A program made the translations under genes and the position numbers. 64,000 nucleotides of DNA. It comes from Plecoglossus altivelis. Taxonomy: Eukaryota; Chordata; Actinopteri; Osmeriformes; Plecoglossidae. Below the pieces are notes generated by a model that did no database searches, had not been told where the DNA came from, and saw only the letters and a list, made by a program, of their open reading frames with translations. The DNA is taken from assembly GCA_036571765.1 (NCBI GenBank), contig BROE01000011.1:891344-955343 (forward strand). The letters are read 5' to 3'. Every line of letters starts with the position of its first letter. The first letter of the stretch is position 1. This document shows positions 1 through 13,300 of this stretch, piece by piece.

Positions 1-1172
1 CTGTAACCCATGTACATATACATGATACAACATAAACAAATATTTATCAGAATGTAACATAAAAAACACCAAACATGACATTAAAAGCTGTCAAGAACTA
101 TATTTACCTGAACAAAACGTTTAACGATCGTTTCAGGGTCATCCTCAGTTTACTCTTACTCTTGACTGTCGAGACCGCCTCTCCAGAGGTGTGCTAGGAG
201 GTGGTGTGACTGTTATCTTAACATTACTGTCCTCTTTGCTGCAAATGAACGACTGTCCTTGACGCAAGTCTGAGTGGCCCAGTGCCCCAAGACTTTGATC
301 CACCAGGTCTCTTCAGGCTTGTACAGACCAACATGTTTATGTGAGAAGAAAAGTTAATGTCAACGAATGGTCGTTCTGAAAACTGTGTTAGCCCTTCAAA
401 GCTAGCTGAACACACATGCTAAACAAACCTGGATTTCTGATGGCTAGGCAGCAAGAAATGACTAATAGTAAACAATAAATTGAGGCAAACAGTTATCTGA
501 GAAAATCTAACTCCTCCGTGTGTTTGACAACTTCTCAGCTAAGAGTTTGGGGGAAATACTTTGTTTTGGGAAAAGATAAGAGATTCTCTGTGATAAATTA
601 ACCTGGCATACCCACAGACAAGCCTCAGACAGATTCAATACTGGCTGGTCAGTTGCCAGATATTTTAATAAGCCCCCTCTCCTTCCACTGGTTCGAGGTA
701 GAAGGCACTGGTCCCTGTGTGTAAAGGTATATCATCTAGAAGACGTGGATGCTATTGCACTTCATCAGTTTCAATAACTAGGGCCTAAGTAGTGTGTCTT
801 GAAAAAAATGGTGTTTAAAAATGCAGCAGGAGTTTAAGAATCCCTCTCACCTCCACCAGTTATAGCCTGAGGAGAATGTGTGTGGCCATGTTTATGCATA
901 GTTGGTGTACACTCACTTTCTCCTCTTTTCTCCTCTTTAGGGAAATTATCCTTTTTTGCTGGGTGACATTCGAGAAAATCCCTTTCATAATGACTCACAA
1001 TTATAATAATCTCCGCTCCTTTGCTCGGCACTCCTCTTTTCTGCTCTTCTCCTCCGCTCTCCTCCCCTCTCCTCCCCTCCCCTCTCCTCCCCTCCGCTCT
1101 CCTCCTTTACTTCTGTTCTCTCCTCTTTTCTCCTCTTTTCTCCTCTCCACTTTTCTCCTCTTCTCCTTCCAG
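1..1172 (+). other. col14a1 intron (left edge), no exon recognised
   Basis: This is the upstream intron of the first visible col14a1 exon. I see no further FN3-coding exon in it. Its last 150 bases are an almost pure pyrimidine tract (CTCCTCTTTTCTCC units) ending in the acceptor at 1171-1172. The long readable frames across this tract come from low complexity. Confidence 0.6.
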
Positions 1173-1319
1173 ATGGACAGAAGCAGGAGAAGACTCTGGG
1201 GGGAGGAGCTAGTCGTCACTGCTTCAGTGATCTGAAGGCCAACACTCAGTACAAGATCAGCGTGTACGCTCAGCTGCAGGACTCAGAGGGCCCTGCTGTC
1301 ACCGCTATAGAAAAGACCT
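1173..1319 (+). CDS. col14a1: col14a1 exon: C-terminal half of last FN3 repeat
   Basis: The exon starts in phase with two bases completing a codon and ends with one base of the next. It encodes HCFSDLKANTQYKISVYAQ, the F-strand and Tyr-corner region of an FN3 fold, then LQDSEGPAVTAIEKT. A pyrimidine-tract acceptor precedes it and GTAGGT follows. Confidence 0.92.
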
Positions 1320-4300
1320 GTAGGTCACACACAAACACACACAAACACACACATACACAAAAATGAATGCGCCGATACACATGGGTACGGTCAAAATATG
1401 CATGTATGCATATGCATTATCCCTTTTCTCACTCCCTGTCTATCTCTCTCCTCTCAAAACACAGATGCATGCACTATTATGTAACCTAAAAGCAGACATC
1501 AACTACACGCCCCCTCTTTCTGTCTCTCACCCACGTGCGTAAACCAGCTCATAAACAGAACTCTTGGGAAACTCCCCATTGGATTGTTGCCATCTTCATA
1601 ACATTTAAAAGCATTATTCACTTATTAGTCTCCTGGGGGGTCTGGCTGCTGTGCTCTGAGGGGGAGTGTGCTGTGCCCAAACCCACAGTGTAATCAAGAT
1701 AAAGACAGGGGGAGAGGGGCACAGAGACTAGGAGAGGGGCTCGACTAATGAGAGAGAGACCATGGGGAGGAAGAGGAGGTTGCTTTATTGAGCGCCCACC
1801 GGCTATTTGTTTTGCGTTGAGTTGTTGTCAAGTCGACCCGCAGCAGACAGTGATTTACGACTTTGTTTTGAAGCAAATTAAAGCCAATGTTTTTTTTCGT
1901 TTGTTCTTTCCTCTTGCCCATGGCCCCCCCCCCCCCTCCCTCCAGACTGTCACCAGCAGTAACTCTGTGTTTAGGGTGTTTGATTTACGGTCGTTGTGGT
2001 GGGTGGTGGTGTGTGTGTGTGTGTGTGTGGGGGGGGTTGGGGGGCTCGCCCAACAGGCCAACTCAGAGAGGTGCTTCATTTGATTCATCTCCCTGCTGGA
2101 GTAATCAGGACAGCCGATTATATGTCTGAGCCGAACGACAGGGCGAGGCGGGACGCCCGCCTCCACTGCAGCGAAGCTGACATTCCACCCACGTCCAATG
2201 CGATGACTCGGCCATGTTCAGTTGTGTCTGCGTACAGTTGCTGGATTGGCAGGCCGTCTCAAAGCCAGAGTGTGTGTGTTTGTCGGTCTCTGATGGCCGT
2301 GATGTTGACATGATTCAGGGCTTGTCTTGATGGCGGTGTGTTTTCTTTCAGTCCCTGCTCCTACCAGGGCTCCGACGAGGCCTCCCACCACCCCCATGCC
2401 CCCCACCATCCCCCCCGCCAAGGAAGGTGAGATTGCGCCCCCTTGCTGTTACAACCCCGACCCACTCACACCTTGATACACAGACACACACTAATATATC
2501 TGTCAATGCAAAACACCTGCGTACCTGTAAATACATTTCAATACACACACCTGTATACACACTTAAATGCCTGTCCATACACACACCTGTATACCTGTTA
2601 ACACACCCGGATACATTTGTTGATACACACACCTGTATACCTGCAAATACACCTGTCGGAGTCTAGATCATGATACCCCAAAGGTGCTTGAAATCCTGAC
2701 TTCTGTTAAACTGGGGGCAAATAACCAAGATAGTTAATCTCTCTGAAATAGGTTGGATGTCACCATTATTTCCATGCTGTGGATTCAGCCTGTGATGCCT
2801 TTTATCCGGTGTACAGTAGCTCGCAGAATGCCCCCCCTTCCCCCGATGAGATATTTAAAGAATGCTAGGTGTTAGAAGGTAAACCGCAGCTTGCGCTCCC
2901 TTGTCAGTCGATTACCATGGAAACCGCAGTGTCAGTTGACGGATTCCGTTCTGTGACATTCAAATCTCAGTTGACACCCACCCGCCAATGCAGGGAGGCC
3001 TCTGAAAGGCTATGCTGCCTTCCCCCGCACATGCTCCATGTCCAGGCTTCTTAGCGCCGCCCTGTGCCGCACCAGGAAGTGCTTCAAGTGTCAAACCTGT
3101 GCTGTTTTTTTTTTTACTATTTAAGTTTTTATTTATTTTTTCAATTTTGTCTTTTCAAGACTAAACATAAAAAAATGAATACATTAATAAATGGACAAAG
3201 CCCAGAAAGCAGGCTATGTGGCATTACCAGGTGGCTATTAACCCTCCAACTGACACACAATGTTGCATCAACGTCCGGTCAATGTTGCTCCACGTCGCAA
3301 CGTCGGCTGGTTACGTAACTTACCTGGTTATCTCTCATAACCTGCTCTCTGCAGGAACCCCGCCAGGTCATACAACCTGTTGTTGTTGTTGTTGACCTCC
3401 TACGTGCTCTTTCCCAAACCACCGAGGTTCATCTTCAAACCAGCTGTGATCACTTAGGATCCTGGACCGTCTCTCACGTCGGTCCAGAGCCTTGGCCTTG
3501 CAAAACCGACCGAGACCTTCTCTGTCCCAGTCCCACTCCACCAGGTCGTCCCTGACCCCTGTATTCATCCCTCTCCTCACATCAGCATGCCTGTCTGGGC
3601 CTGGTCAAGGCCCCTCTGTTGCCTGAAGACTGAAGTTCAAGTTTGTGATCAAATAAAAACTCTGTGCATGTGTTTTCAAGTGCAGAGTCACTGGGAATGA
3701 AGTGCTTGATTGGCAGGCATTTTCCCGGACAAGAAGACTATAGGATTTAAGAGCTTAGGGAGGCGATTATCAGTCTGGTCCAGACAGACAACACACAGGA
3801 AGAAATGGTGGAACTATTGACCAATCACAATAGCTCTTCATCACGCCTAAGTTGTGATAAATGACAGGCCCCCTCTGACTAATGATGGGATTCTTTGTGG
3901 TAACACAAAACAGCTCCGCATTATTCTTCCTTGCCGTTTCTCTTCCGCTCCACATCCCTATTCTGCCCCCCCCCCTCCTCCCCCATCTGTCCCGCCCACT
4001 TCAGTCTGCAAGGCAGCCAAGGCTGACCTGGTCTTCCTGGTTGACGGCTCCTGGAGTATCGGAGATGACAATTTCCAGAAGATCATCGGTTTCCTATACA
4101 GCACCACAGGAGCGCTTGATGAGATTGGCCCTGAGGGTACTCAGGTAGGACTGAGCCAAACCCAACCAATGAGAGCTGCAGCATTAGAGCTGCCAACCAA
4201 TATGAAAGGGGCTGCCTCAGTGGATGACCAGTCAACCAATGTGTGTAGAGACAACAAATGTTCTCTCTCTTTTTCCCTCTTTCTCTTTCCTTCTTTGCCT

Positions 4301-7300
4301 CTCTCTCTCTCCACTTCTAGGTGGCCATAGCCCAGTTTAGTGACGACGCAAGAACTGAGTTTAAGCTAAACACCTACAACAACAAAGAGAACCTTCTTGA
4401 AGCCATCCAGCGCATCGCCTACAAGGGAGGCAACACCAAGACAGGCAAGTCTGTAGCAAACCAGGTCTGCTGTCGAATGTTCTCTGTACTTCTCACTTAC
4501 TCAGAGTGAATAGTTCTTTTGTATTCTTTAGAATTGGTGTACTGACAAACGAAATCAAATAATGATTTATGGTATAATCTGTTGTTTAGTTCATTTCTGT
4601 GTGCATGGTGTTGAGGACTACCATTTCAGTTCGTTATAAACAAACAATTGACAGGATAATAATGTGTCTGGCGCATAACACGGAAGTGAAAATAATGAAT
4701 AGGTTGACCACCATTACAGTCCATCCTGTCATCCCTGCTGTCATCCCTGCTGTCATACCTCCTGTCATCTCATCCATGTCCTGGACTGCACTTCAAGTTC
4801 CAATTAAATTTGCGTATTACATGGCTAAATGAGCAAAACGTCAAAATTAACTTTGGGTGAAATTGCCATTCTGACAGCATTGGGAGCGTTTGTCCTTCTT
4901 GTCTACATGAGGGTGAGCCAGCCATTGTAATCAGGAGGTGTGAAGGATGCATTCCCAGCTTTCTGAGAATAACTTGAACCGGAGTGGTATGATCAGTGTT
5001 GTAAACACCCCAATCCCACAGAGGTAGTTATCTTGACTTCACCAGAGCAGCTGTCATTTATCCAGATCTGAAAAGCGTTCATAGAGGGACCCCTGGTCTT
5101 TATCAGTGATTGCAGACGGACATGGATTGTTCTGTGCTAGCGTGCGTTTGATGTTCCTCTTCTTGTTCTCTGTCTGTCTTTCTCTGTCTGTCTGTCTGTC
5201 TGTCTGTCTTTTTATCTCCCTCCCCTCTCTCTCCGTCTCTCTCTCTCCTTCCTCTCCCCCCTCCCCCAGGCCGAGCCATCCAGCATGTGAAGGACTCCAT
5301 CTTCACGGTGGAGGGCGGGGTGCGAAGGGGCATCCCCAAGGTGCTGGTGGTTCTGACAGATGGACGCTCCCAAGACGACGTCAACAAGGTCTCCAAGGAG
5401 ATGCAGGTGGAGGGTGAGTGACAGGAGGGGGAGGAGAAGGGAAGACAGAGGGGAGGAGAGAAGGGGGGCAGAGATAGAGGGCAGAGACAGAGGGACAGGA
5501 ACGCAGACAGCGAGCGTGTTGTTCACCACCACCCCCCACTCCCCTGAACCCTCAGGCTACATCGTGTTTGCCATCGGTTTTGCCGACGCCGATTACGGGG
5601 AGCTGGTGAGCATCGCCAGTAAGCCCAGCGACAGACACGTGTTCTTCGTGGACGACCTGGACGCCTTCAAGAAGATCGAGGAGAAGCTGGTCACCTTCGT
5701 GTGCGAGGCTGCTTCCGCCAGTGAGCTGAGTTTTGTCCCTGTAATCTAGTCTAGTCTAACCTAGCCTGGCAGGTCTATTTCATTTCAATCTAATCTGTTT
5801 TAGTGGCTTTAGCTGAGATTGATTTCTCTTGTGTAGTCCAGTCTTGTGGGTTTTGATTTCTGAATTCGATTTCTTGTTTGTTTACCCTAGCCTTGTCAAT
5901 CGGTTAACAGTTACTTCTTAATCTATCAGTTGACCTAAGTTTGATTACTCTAGTCCAGTCTAGTTTTGTGAGTGACATTGTATTACCCAGTGTTTTTTAG
6001 CTTTAGCAGCAGTAATGTATGGATGTAACACTACTGTATGGTTGTGTGACTGTTGTTCTGTGTCCTAGCTTGTCCCTTGGTGGCGATGAGCGGTAGCACC
6101 ATGCCAGGTACGACATGTTTACTGAGGGACGAGGGGGTCTCTTCATGTCCTCTTACAACTGATGATGCCAAATGCCAGGCATGTGTGTGCGTGCGCCTTG
6201 CTTATGTGTGTACATGACTTGTGTGAGTGTGTGTTGCAGGTTTTAGGATGATGGAAATGTTTGGGCTGGCGGAGCACCTGTATGGCAGCGTAGCAGGAGT
6301 CTCCATGGATCCTGGAACCTTCAACAGCTTCCCCAGCTTCCACCTGCACAATGATGCTATGCTGGCCCAGCCCACCAGGTAGGGCTGTTACATGGGGTGC
6401 GCTTGGTTTAGCAGTCCTGCCCAGCAGGTAGGGCTGTCACATTGGGTTGAGATTGTTTTAGCAGCACTGCCCACCAGGTAGGGCTGTGGAAGGGGTGCAC
6501 CTGGTTTAGCAGCCCTGCCCACAATGGAGGGCTGCCAAATGGGGTGCACTTGGTTTAGCAACCCAGCTCACCAGGGAGGGCAGCCAATTGGAGTGCACTT
6601 GACCTTCTAGCTAGCTCACTAGGTGTCTTAGGTGTGACCATCTAAAGGTCGTGACATCTGACACCAGGTTCATCCACCCAGAGGGTCTGCCCTCTGACTA
6701 CACCATCTCCATGCTATTCCGGCTGCTGCCTGAGACGCCCGAGGAGCCCTTTGCATTGTGGGAGATCCTCAACAAGGACAACGAGCCCTTGGTGGGCGTC
6801 ATCCTGGACAGTGAGTTATTACATGATGCAATGCAGTGTTGTCACAAGGGAGAAACCTGGTGTGTTGTGTTCACCAGAAGTCTCAAGGCTTCCTCCCTGC
6901 ATTCAGATTGGAAGCGAATCAAATGTGTATAGTCATAACAAAGCCACTTTTTGTTTGCTCAACAATATGATAAACAAGATTGAGCTGTTTGGTAACAAGA
7001 TCAGGATGCCTTGAACATTTGATTAAGAGATGTTATGACTCGTTCAAAGATGGTGGGAAGACCCTGACCTTCTTCAACTACGACTACAAGGCAGAGTTCC
7101 AGACAGTCACCTTCGAGGGTCCTGAGATTAAGAAATTGTTCTTTGGCAGCTTCCACAAGGTCAGAGGTCCAATCCCTTACTATTTCCTGTCTCACAACCT
7201 GTCTCACAACCTGTCCCACTACCTGCCTCTCAACTTCCTTGTCTCACAGCCTCACTGCAACAGTGTTTCACCATAAGGAAAATGTTGAAGTTGTCAGTTT

Positions 7301-10300
7301 ATTAGACATTTTTCATCATCATCTTTATTATGTGGGAGTCATCAGTAGGCTTGTCTGATTGACAGCAAGGTTTTCTCAAGCTCTTACCAGGTGACATAAT
7401 GTTGAATAGGAAGAGAAAGGAAGAACTGGCATTACAATGCCATTTCTTGACAATACAGCAAGTGGGTAAAAATACTTCTGTTTCCACAGCTTCAATGAAT
7501 TAGAGAGTACATGGTGTCTCTTTTGCCTGCGAGAGGGCTGAATATCGTCACGGCAACATCGCTAAGCCTCTGAGGCCTGTCTGTTGTTCTGCCACTCTGG
7601 TTTCCGACCTCCTACCGACAAATGCCCGAAATTACAGACCAGGATCGCTCAGTCTCTTTTAACCCACCTCCGTGTGTGCAGTCAGCCCCATAGCTGTGGA
7701 CAGGCGAGATCTCCCAGTGAAACGTCATCTGTTTGCTTGCTTTCTGGCTACAGTCATGCGGCTTGTCAGGATGCTTCAAGGAACTTCAAATGGTTAATCC
7801 AGAAAATGGAGAAAATCTGAGTTCTGACAGCTAGCCTGCGTGCAGTTAGCTGTATGTTGAAGGATCACCTACATCTAAAAATGCCCTCAAAGTGCTGGGG
7901 AGCACTTTGCCGTCAGAATGTGTGAAAGTCGGCACATATAAAACGCGCCTAAACACGTTTGGCATAATAGTCCTGCAATCGACCCTCCTAATACGTTTGC
8001 TGGGTACATTTGTTTACCGTCTCTTCACCGTCCCGTCTCCTCACAGCTGCACGTGGCCATCAGTAAGACGAGTGCCAAGGCGCTGATCGACTGCAAGCTG
8101 GTGGCGGAGAAGGGCATAGGCGCGGCGGGGAACATCACCACCGACGGCCTGGAGGTGCTGGGCAGGATGGTGCGCTCCCGAGCCAAGAAGGACAACTCTG
8201 CTCCGGTGAGTCGACGACTGGGCAGCCAACAGGGGTATCAATAAGAAATGCTGCTCCTTGCTTGAGGGAGTGCATACTCCAATCTGACAGAGCTGGAGAA
8301 TTTGTGCATCTGATTTGCTTGACATGGTTTGCTGTAAGGTTAGTGCATCAAACAAACTGATGAAATACTTGTGTTGTGTGTGGGTTTGAATCTTGTAACA
8401 CAGGCCACACGTTTAAAATCCTTACCTGCTCAACTCTCAGGGGAGGAGGGGGGGACTGTTATCCAAATTGTGGAGACAGTTTTAGACAGGAGGGTTCAAA
8501 GTTCAACTCTGTCACTGTGGTGGATCAGATACCTTTGAAAAGAGAGTTTTCTGTCTATGGTCTGGCTCCTCTGAGTCCACGGTGATGGAGACAAAAGAAG
8601 AGATTAAATCACATCATGTGTTCACAGTCTTACTTTCCTGTTTCCATAAATAACCCAGATATCCTGCTGCAGACATAGCCGCCAGACTTCACCCTCTCTC
8701 CCTCACACTCCCACCTTTTCCCTCCCTCTCTTTCTCTCCCTTCTCTCCCTCTCTCTGATAGGCTTGATCAACCTCTCTTCTGTTTGAAATTTTAAACTTA
8801 TCCCCCAGCCCTCCAGACTGCAGGCTCTAAAGCCTTGGCTTTAGAAGTTTCCAATCAATTATGGATCTTATAAGACAATCTTGCTCTGATCCAATGGGAA
8901 CTGAAGTCTTCGTCATCTAGTAAAACCTGAATAGCCATCAAATGATTCTAAAATCATCACAGCACACCTATGAAACAGATCCCACACAAGACTTCGTTTA
9001 GTTAAGGTCTCTGTTTTCACGACTGGGTGTCAGAATGACTTTTCGGGTTAGTGGAAACGTTGGCGTATTTGCATTCTCAATTTCCCCCTCATGTGACGTT
9101 ATGTGTGAGTATTTCTTGCGCATGTGTGTAATCATTGTGCGGATACATGTTGTGTGTCTCTGGTTTTGGGTCCCCAGTTCCAGCTCCAGTCCTTTGACAT
9201 CGTGTGCAGTACTTCCTGGGCCAGCAGAGACAAGTGCTGTGACCTGCCAGGCCTGGTGGGTGGCTGTGTTTAGAATACTGTCCTCTTAAGTGCCCCATCC
9301 GCTCCCCGCCGGCCATTTAATCCCTTACGACCATTCATATCACCTTTATTTGACTGTCTTTGATGATGTGCTAAGCCCTGTCATGTGTCTTAATGGCATG
9401 CTTTGTGAGGTCATATCCCTTGTTCCAACATGACATCTGTTCTCATCTGTTGTGGTGGCGGCAACCCTCAGAGGAAAGAGGAGGATTGCCCCGCCTTGCC
9501 CAAAGCCTGCACCTGCACCCAGGATAGCAAGGGCCCCCCCGGACCCACCGGACCCCCTGTGAGGAACCCTCCTGACATCCCCTTATGCCCTTTTCACTCT
9601 CCAACACCACACCATTACAAACATACACACACACCTGTGTGGACCTTCCTTGCCATGTCCACACACTTGTGATCTCTATTTGTGTTTTCTGCTCATAGTT
9701 GTATTTTCTCCTCCCTGTCAACTCTGCTATCTTTTATAATGGGGGCTTGGCATGATCTGTATGGATGCAGTTCACTTCATGAGATCTACTTGTGTGTGCA
9801 TGCGTTTTAAACAGGGAGGCCCTGGAATCAGAGGAGCGAGAGGAGATCGTGGGGAGCCAGGCCTCGTGGTACAATACACACACACGTTCCCACACAGACA
9901 CTCACACACACACCACTACACCACCACATGCAGTTCCACGCATTTTATTAAGAATCAATGCTACCTGAGACATTATCTTTGGCTCTCTCTCGCTCTGTCT
10001 CACTGTCTGCCTTCCCTCCTCTCCCTCCGCTCCTTCCTGTCTCAGGGGCCGATGGGGCCTGTAGGAGATGCTGGAGTTCAGGGCCCTCAGGGGCCCCCTG
10101 GTCCCCAGGGCCCCAGCGGTCGCTCCATCTTAGGAGCCCCGGTAACACACGCATTCAGAGCACACCCTGTTTACCGACACACAAACCTAATCACTTGAAA
10201 ACGTTAGACATATCTACACAGATACACAATTGCACATGAAACATTCTGACAAACGCATGCATAAAACGCATACAAACACTACCTGACAACATATACACAA

Positions 10301-13300
10301 ACATATACACTCACACTCTGGGTTAGAATGGGCTCCAGAGAAAGCTGATGTCTGCTGTTTCAGGGAACTCGCGGTGAGACAGGAGAGAAGGGAGCTGCTG
10401 GTCCTGCAGGGACGCAGGTAAGGAGTGACACACACACTATAACAGACACTCCCTCGCACTCACTCACACAGGAAAATATGCATGCACACAGTAACACTTG
10501 GATTGTATAATAGAGTACCTTTAACCTTTAACCAATAATATGTCTTGGCTCCAGGGAGTACCAGGACCTTCTGGGTCACCAGGCCGAGACGGAGCACCTG
10601 GGCCCAGGGTAAGATAACTCACCTGTCTCCTCCCACCTGGAGGTCTCACAGCACAAGCTAAAGCTAGCATACCATTTGGATGCTAAGGTAGCAAACCAAA
10701 TCTGGTGCCCTGTATAGTGTGGATACAACTGGCTGAGCTTCTTTTTTTGATGTTCTGCAGTGGTGTTGCGATTGACTGGTTGTGTCAAGCTATGGCAAAG
10801 TCTGAGATGCTCTGTATAGTGGGTAAATGACTGGCTATGCTAACCTATACTAATGCATGGTGTATAGGTGGGACATGATCAGCTAATCTAAACTATGATA
10901 TTGTATGTGGTCCTCTAGCATAGGGATATGACCTGTTGGTGCAATGTACAGTATTAGTATATACTGGCTATGATAAACTATGCTAACATATTTGGAGCTC
11001 TGCACAATATGTGAATACCTATGTGAATGGCTATCCAAAGCTCTGCTAACAGGTGTGCTCCTCTTGTCTCCAGGGCCTGCCTGGTAAGGATGGGCCCCAG
11101 GGTCGGGAGGGGCCCTCAGGGATCATAGTAAGTATCTATCATCCAGGAAGCTAAGCCATCATTTAGGAAACAAACTATTTGACTTAAAAAAATAAAGAAA
11201 CGATGTTGACATCACAATCAACATAGTGTCATTATGGATGAAGTGTGGCACTAGACACTCTAGAGCATTAGAGCTGTTATTGTTGTACTGTAGATGTTAT
11301 TATTGTTCATCCTGTCTGGTTCCTGAGATGTGATGAACGTGTGCTGTGCCTGATAAATACAGACCTTTCTTTGACTCAAACTATCGAAATGCTGTTTGAA
11401 CTACCACTTCAATCAGGAGAGACCTGGTATGCGTAAAGTGAGTTTATTTATAGACATAAATGTGCTACAAGTGTTTGGGCTTAGACCCCAAGGGAATCAT
11501 TGATCAAAGGGCACTTTCACAGCATCAGAGAAGAATCCCCCACAAAGTCAGGACACTGGTTGGGCTGGTGGCACTAGCGGACGATCAAGTCAGATGAGTC
11601 AATGACAAGACAGGTGGCGGTGACGGGAAGGTTGCACACTTGCTAGCATGGACAAACCAGGGAGAGAATCGTATTTAAAGGCACAGGACAATTATGAGGA
11701 AGATTTGACAGGGTTCATTGATAGACGGCAGCGCTAAAGAATTCTGAGCCCGTATGACGCCCGTATAGAAAGAGAGAAGGTAGAGCGTTCTTAGTGGACG
11801 GAGGTGAACATGGTAGAGTATGCAGGGATCGGCCTTGCCTGACTGAACTTGCGCAAGTTTAATTTCTGATCCTTGATCTTCTGGTGGACTCCATGCAGTA
11901 TTAGCATGTTGCTTTGGATTAAACAACGAAATTAAATGAAAAGTAATTATTGAACTCTGCCTTAATGATAACAATGTCTCTGTCTCACCCTTTGTGTCCT
12001 TCCCTCCACTTCCTCTCTAACTTTCTCCCTCTCCTTTTCTTCTCCCTACCTCTCATTTCCCTCCCCCTCTCTTCCCCCCCCAAAAACCCCCCCCCCCTTT
12101 TCCCCCCAGGAGATAACACCAGGAGCTCCTGGAGCCCCAGGTTCCAGTGGACCCCAAGGCTCTCAGGGACACCAGGGGCCTCCTGTGAGTCACGCCAACC
12201 TCCCGCAGCCCACAAACCCCTTCTGTAGATAGTGTAGATGACAATGTAGTCCTGCCTGTCAACAGATAACGTATGACGTCAAGTGGGTTGTGTTACTGAG
12301 GAAATGGAAAGGCTCACCGCAGTTTGTGTTCCCGCCTTTTGTCTCCCTCTGCAGGGTCCTTCTGGGTCCAAGGGAGAGAAGGGGGAAAGGGTAAGTAGAT
12401 TCACCTCTCTTCTAGTGTGTTCTTGTCTTCTCTGCTCTGCTCCTCTTCCCCTCCTCTCCTCTCCACCCCTGTCTTCATCCTGTTTTCTCTCTTCCTGTAA
12501 TTAGTCAGCTGCAGGCTATGGAGGTTCTCTTGAATTGTCTGCTTGTCTACAATTACCGACAGTCTTTCAGAAAATATACTTTTCGTCGTATACTGCTCAG
12601 GAACACAGTAATGAGCTGCATAATTCAAAGAATCCATTCATAGTAAATAGGTACTGAAACAAACATCTGTATATTGGGGGGAAAAAGTCCCAGTGGCAGT
12701 TAGTGAGTTTTTGAGATTTTCTGTAACATCCACTTCAAGCTCTGAACACATCCTTAATCATGCATCGGGCTTAGACTCCGTGGCAACGCCTGCCTCTTGG
12801 CAACAAGGCATATTCCTTTTCGACTGAATAAATGAGCAGTTGTTATTCTGAGCTGAGAAGTCGCCAAATAAAGAGTCCTGTGCCAGGCTGATAGTATTAG
12901 TGGCGAGGGTGTGTGAGGGGCGAGCAGCGTGGCCCAAGGGAGCGGAGAGGCAGCGAAGGGAGCGGCAGCACAGCAATGTCTGGCCGTTATCTGGGAGCAG
13001 GTTGACAGCCTGTATTGTTGTCTCCTCAGGGTGACTTGCAGTCCCAGTCGTCAGTGCAGGCCATCGCTCGCCAGGTCTGCGAACAACTGATACAGAGTGA
13101 GTGAGCCTTCTGTTTGGCGCTGGTGTGTGTGTGGGTGTGTTAAAGACCGCATGTACAGTAAATACATTTGCTGTGTATAAGACTGTGATTGCTTGTGCAA
13201 GTGTTTGAGGGTGCCCTGGATAAACATACACAGGTTTATAAAGTTCTTTAAAACGTTCCTGACTAACAACTGAATAATCTTTTAAGAACACGTTCTTTCT

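Noticed and set aside
876..1235. Open frames across the C/T tract before the first col14a1 exon
   Set aside because: Low-complexity reading of the acceptor pyrimidine tract, in a frame different from the FN3-coding one.
11417..11437. 21-bp micro-exon candidate (ERPGMRK) flanked by AG and GTGAGT in a col14a1 intron
   Set aside because: It would add seven residues inside COL2 without keeping Gly-X-Y, and COL2 length already fits the human chain without it.
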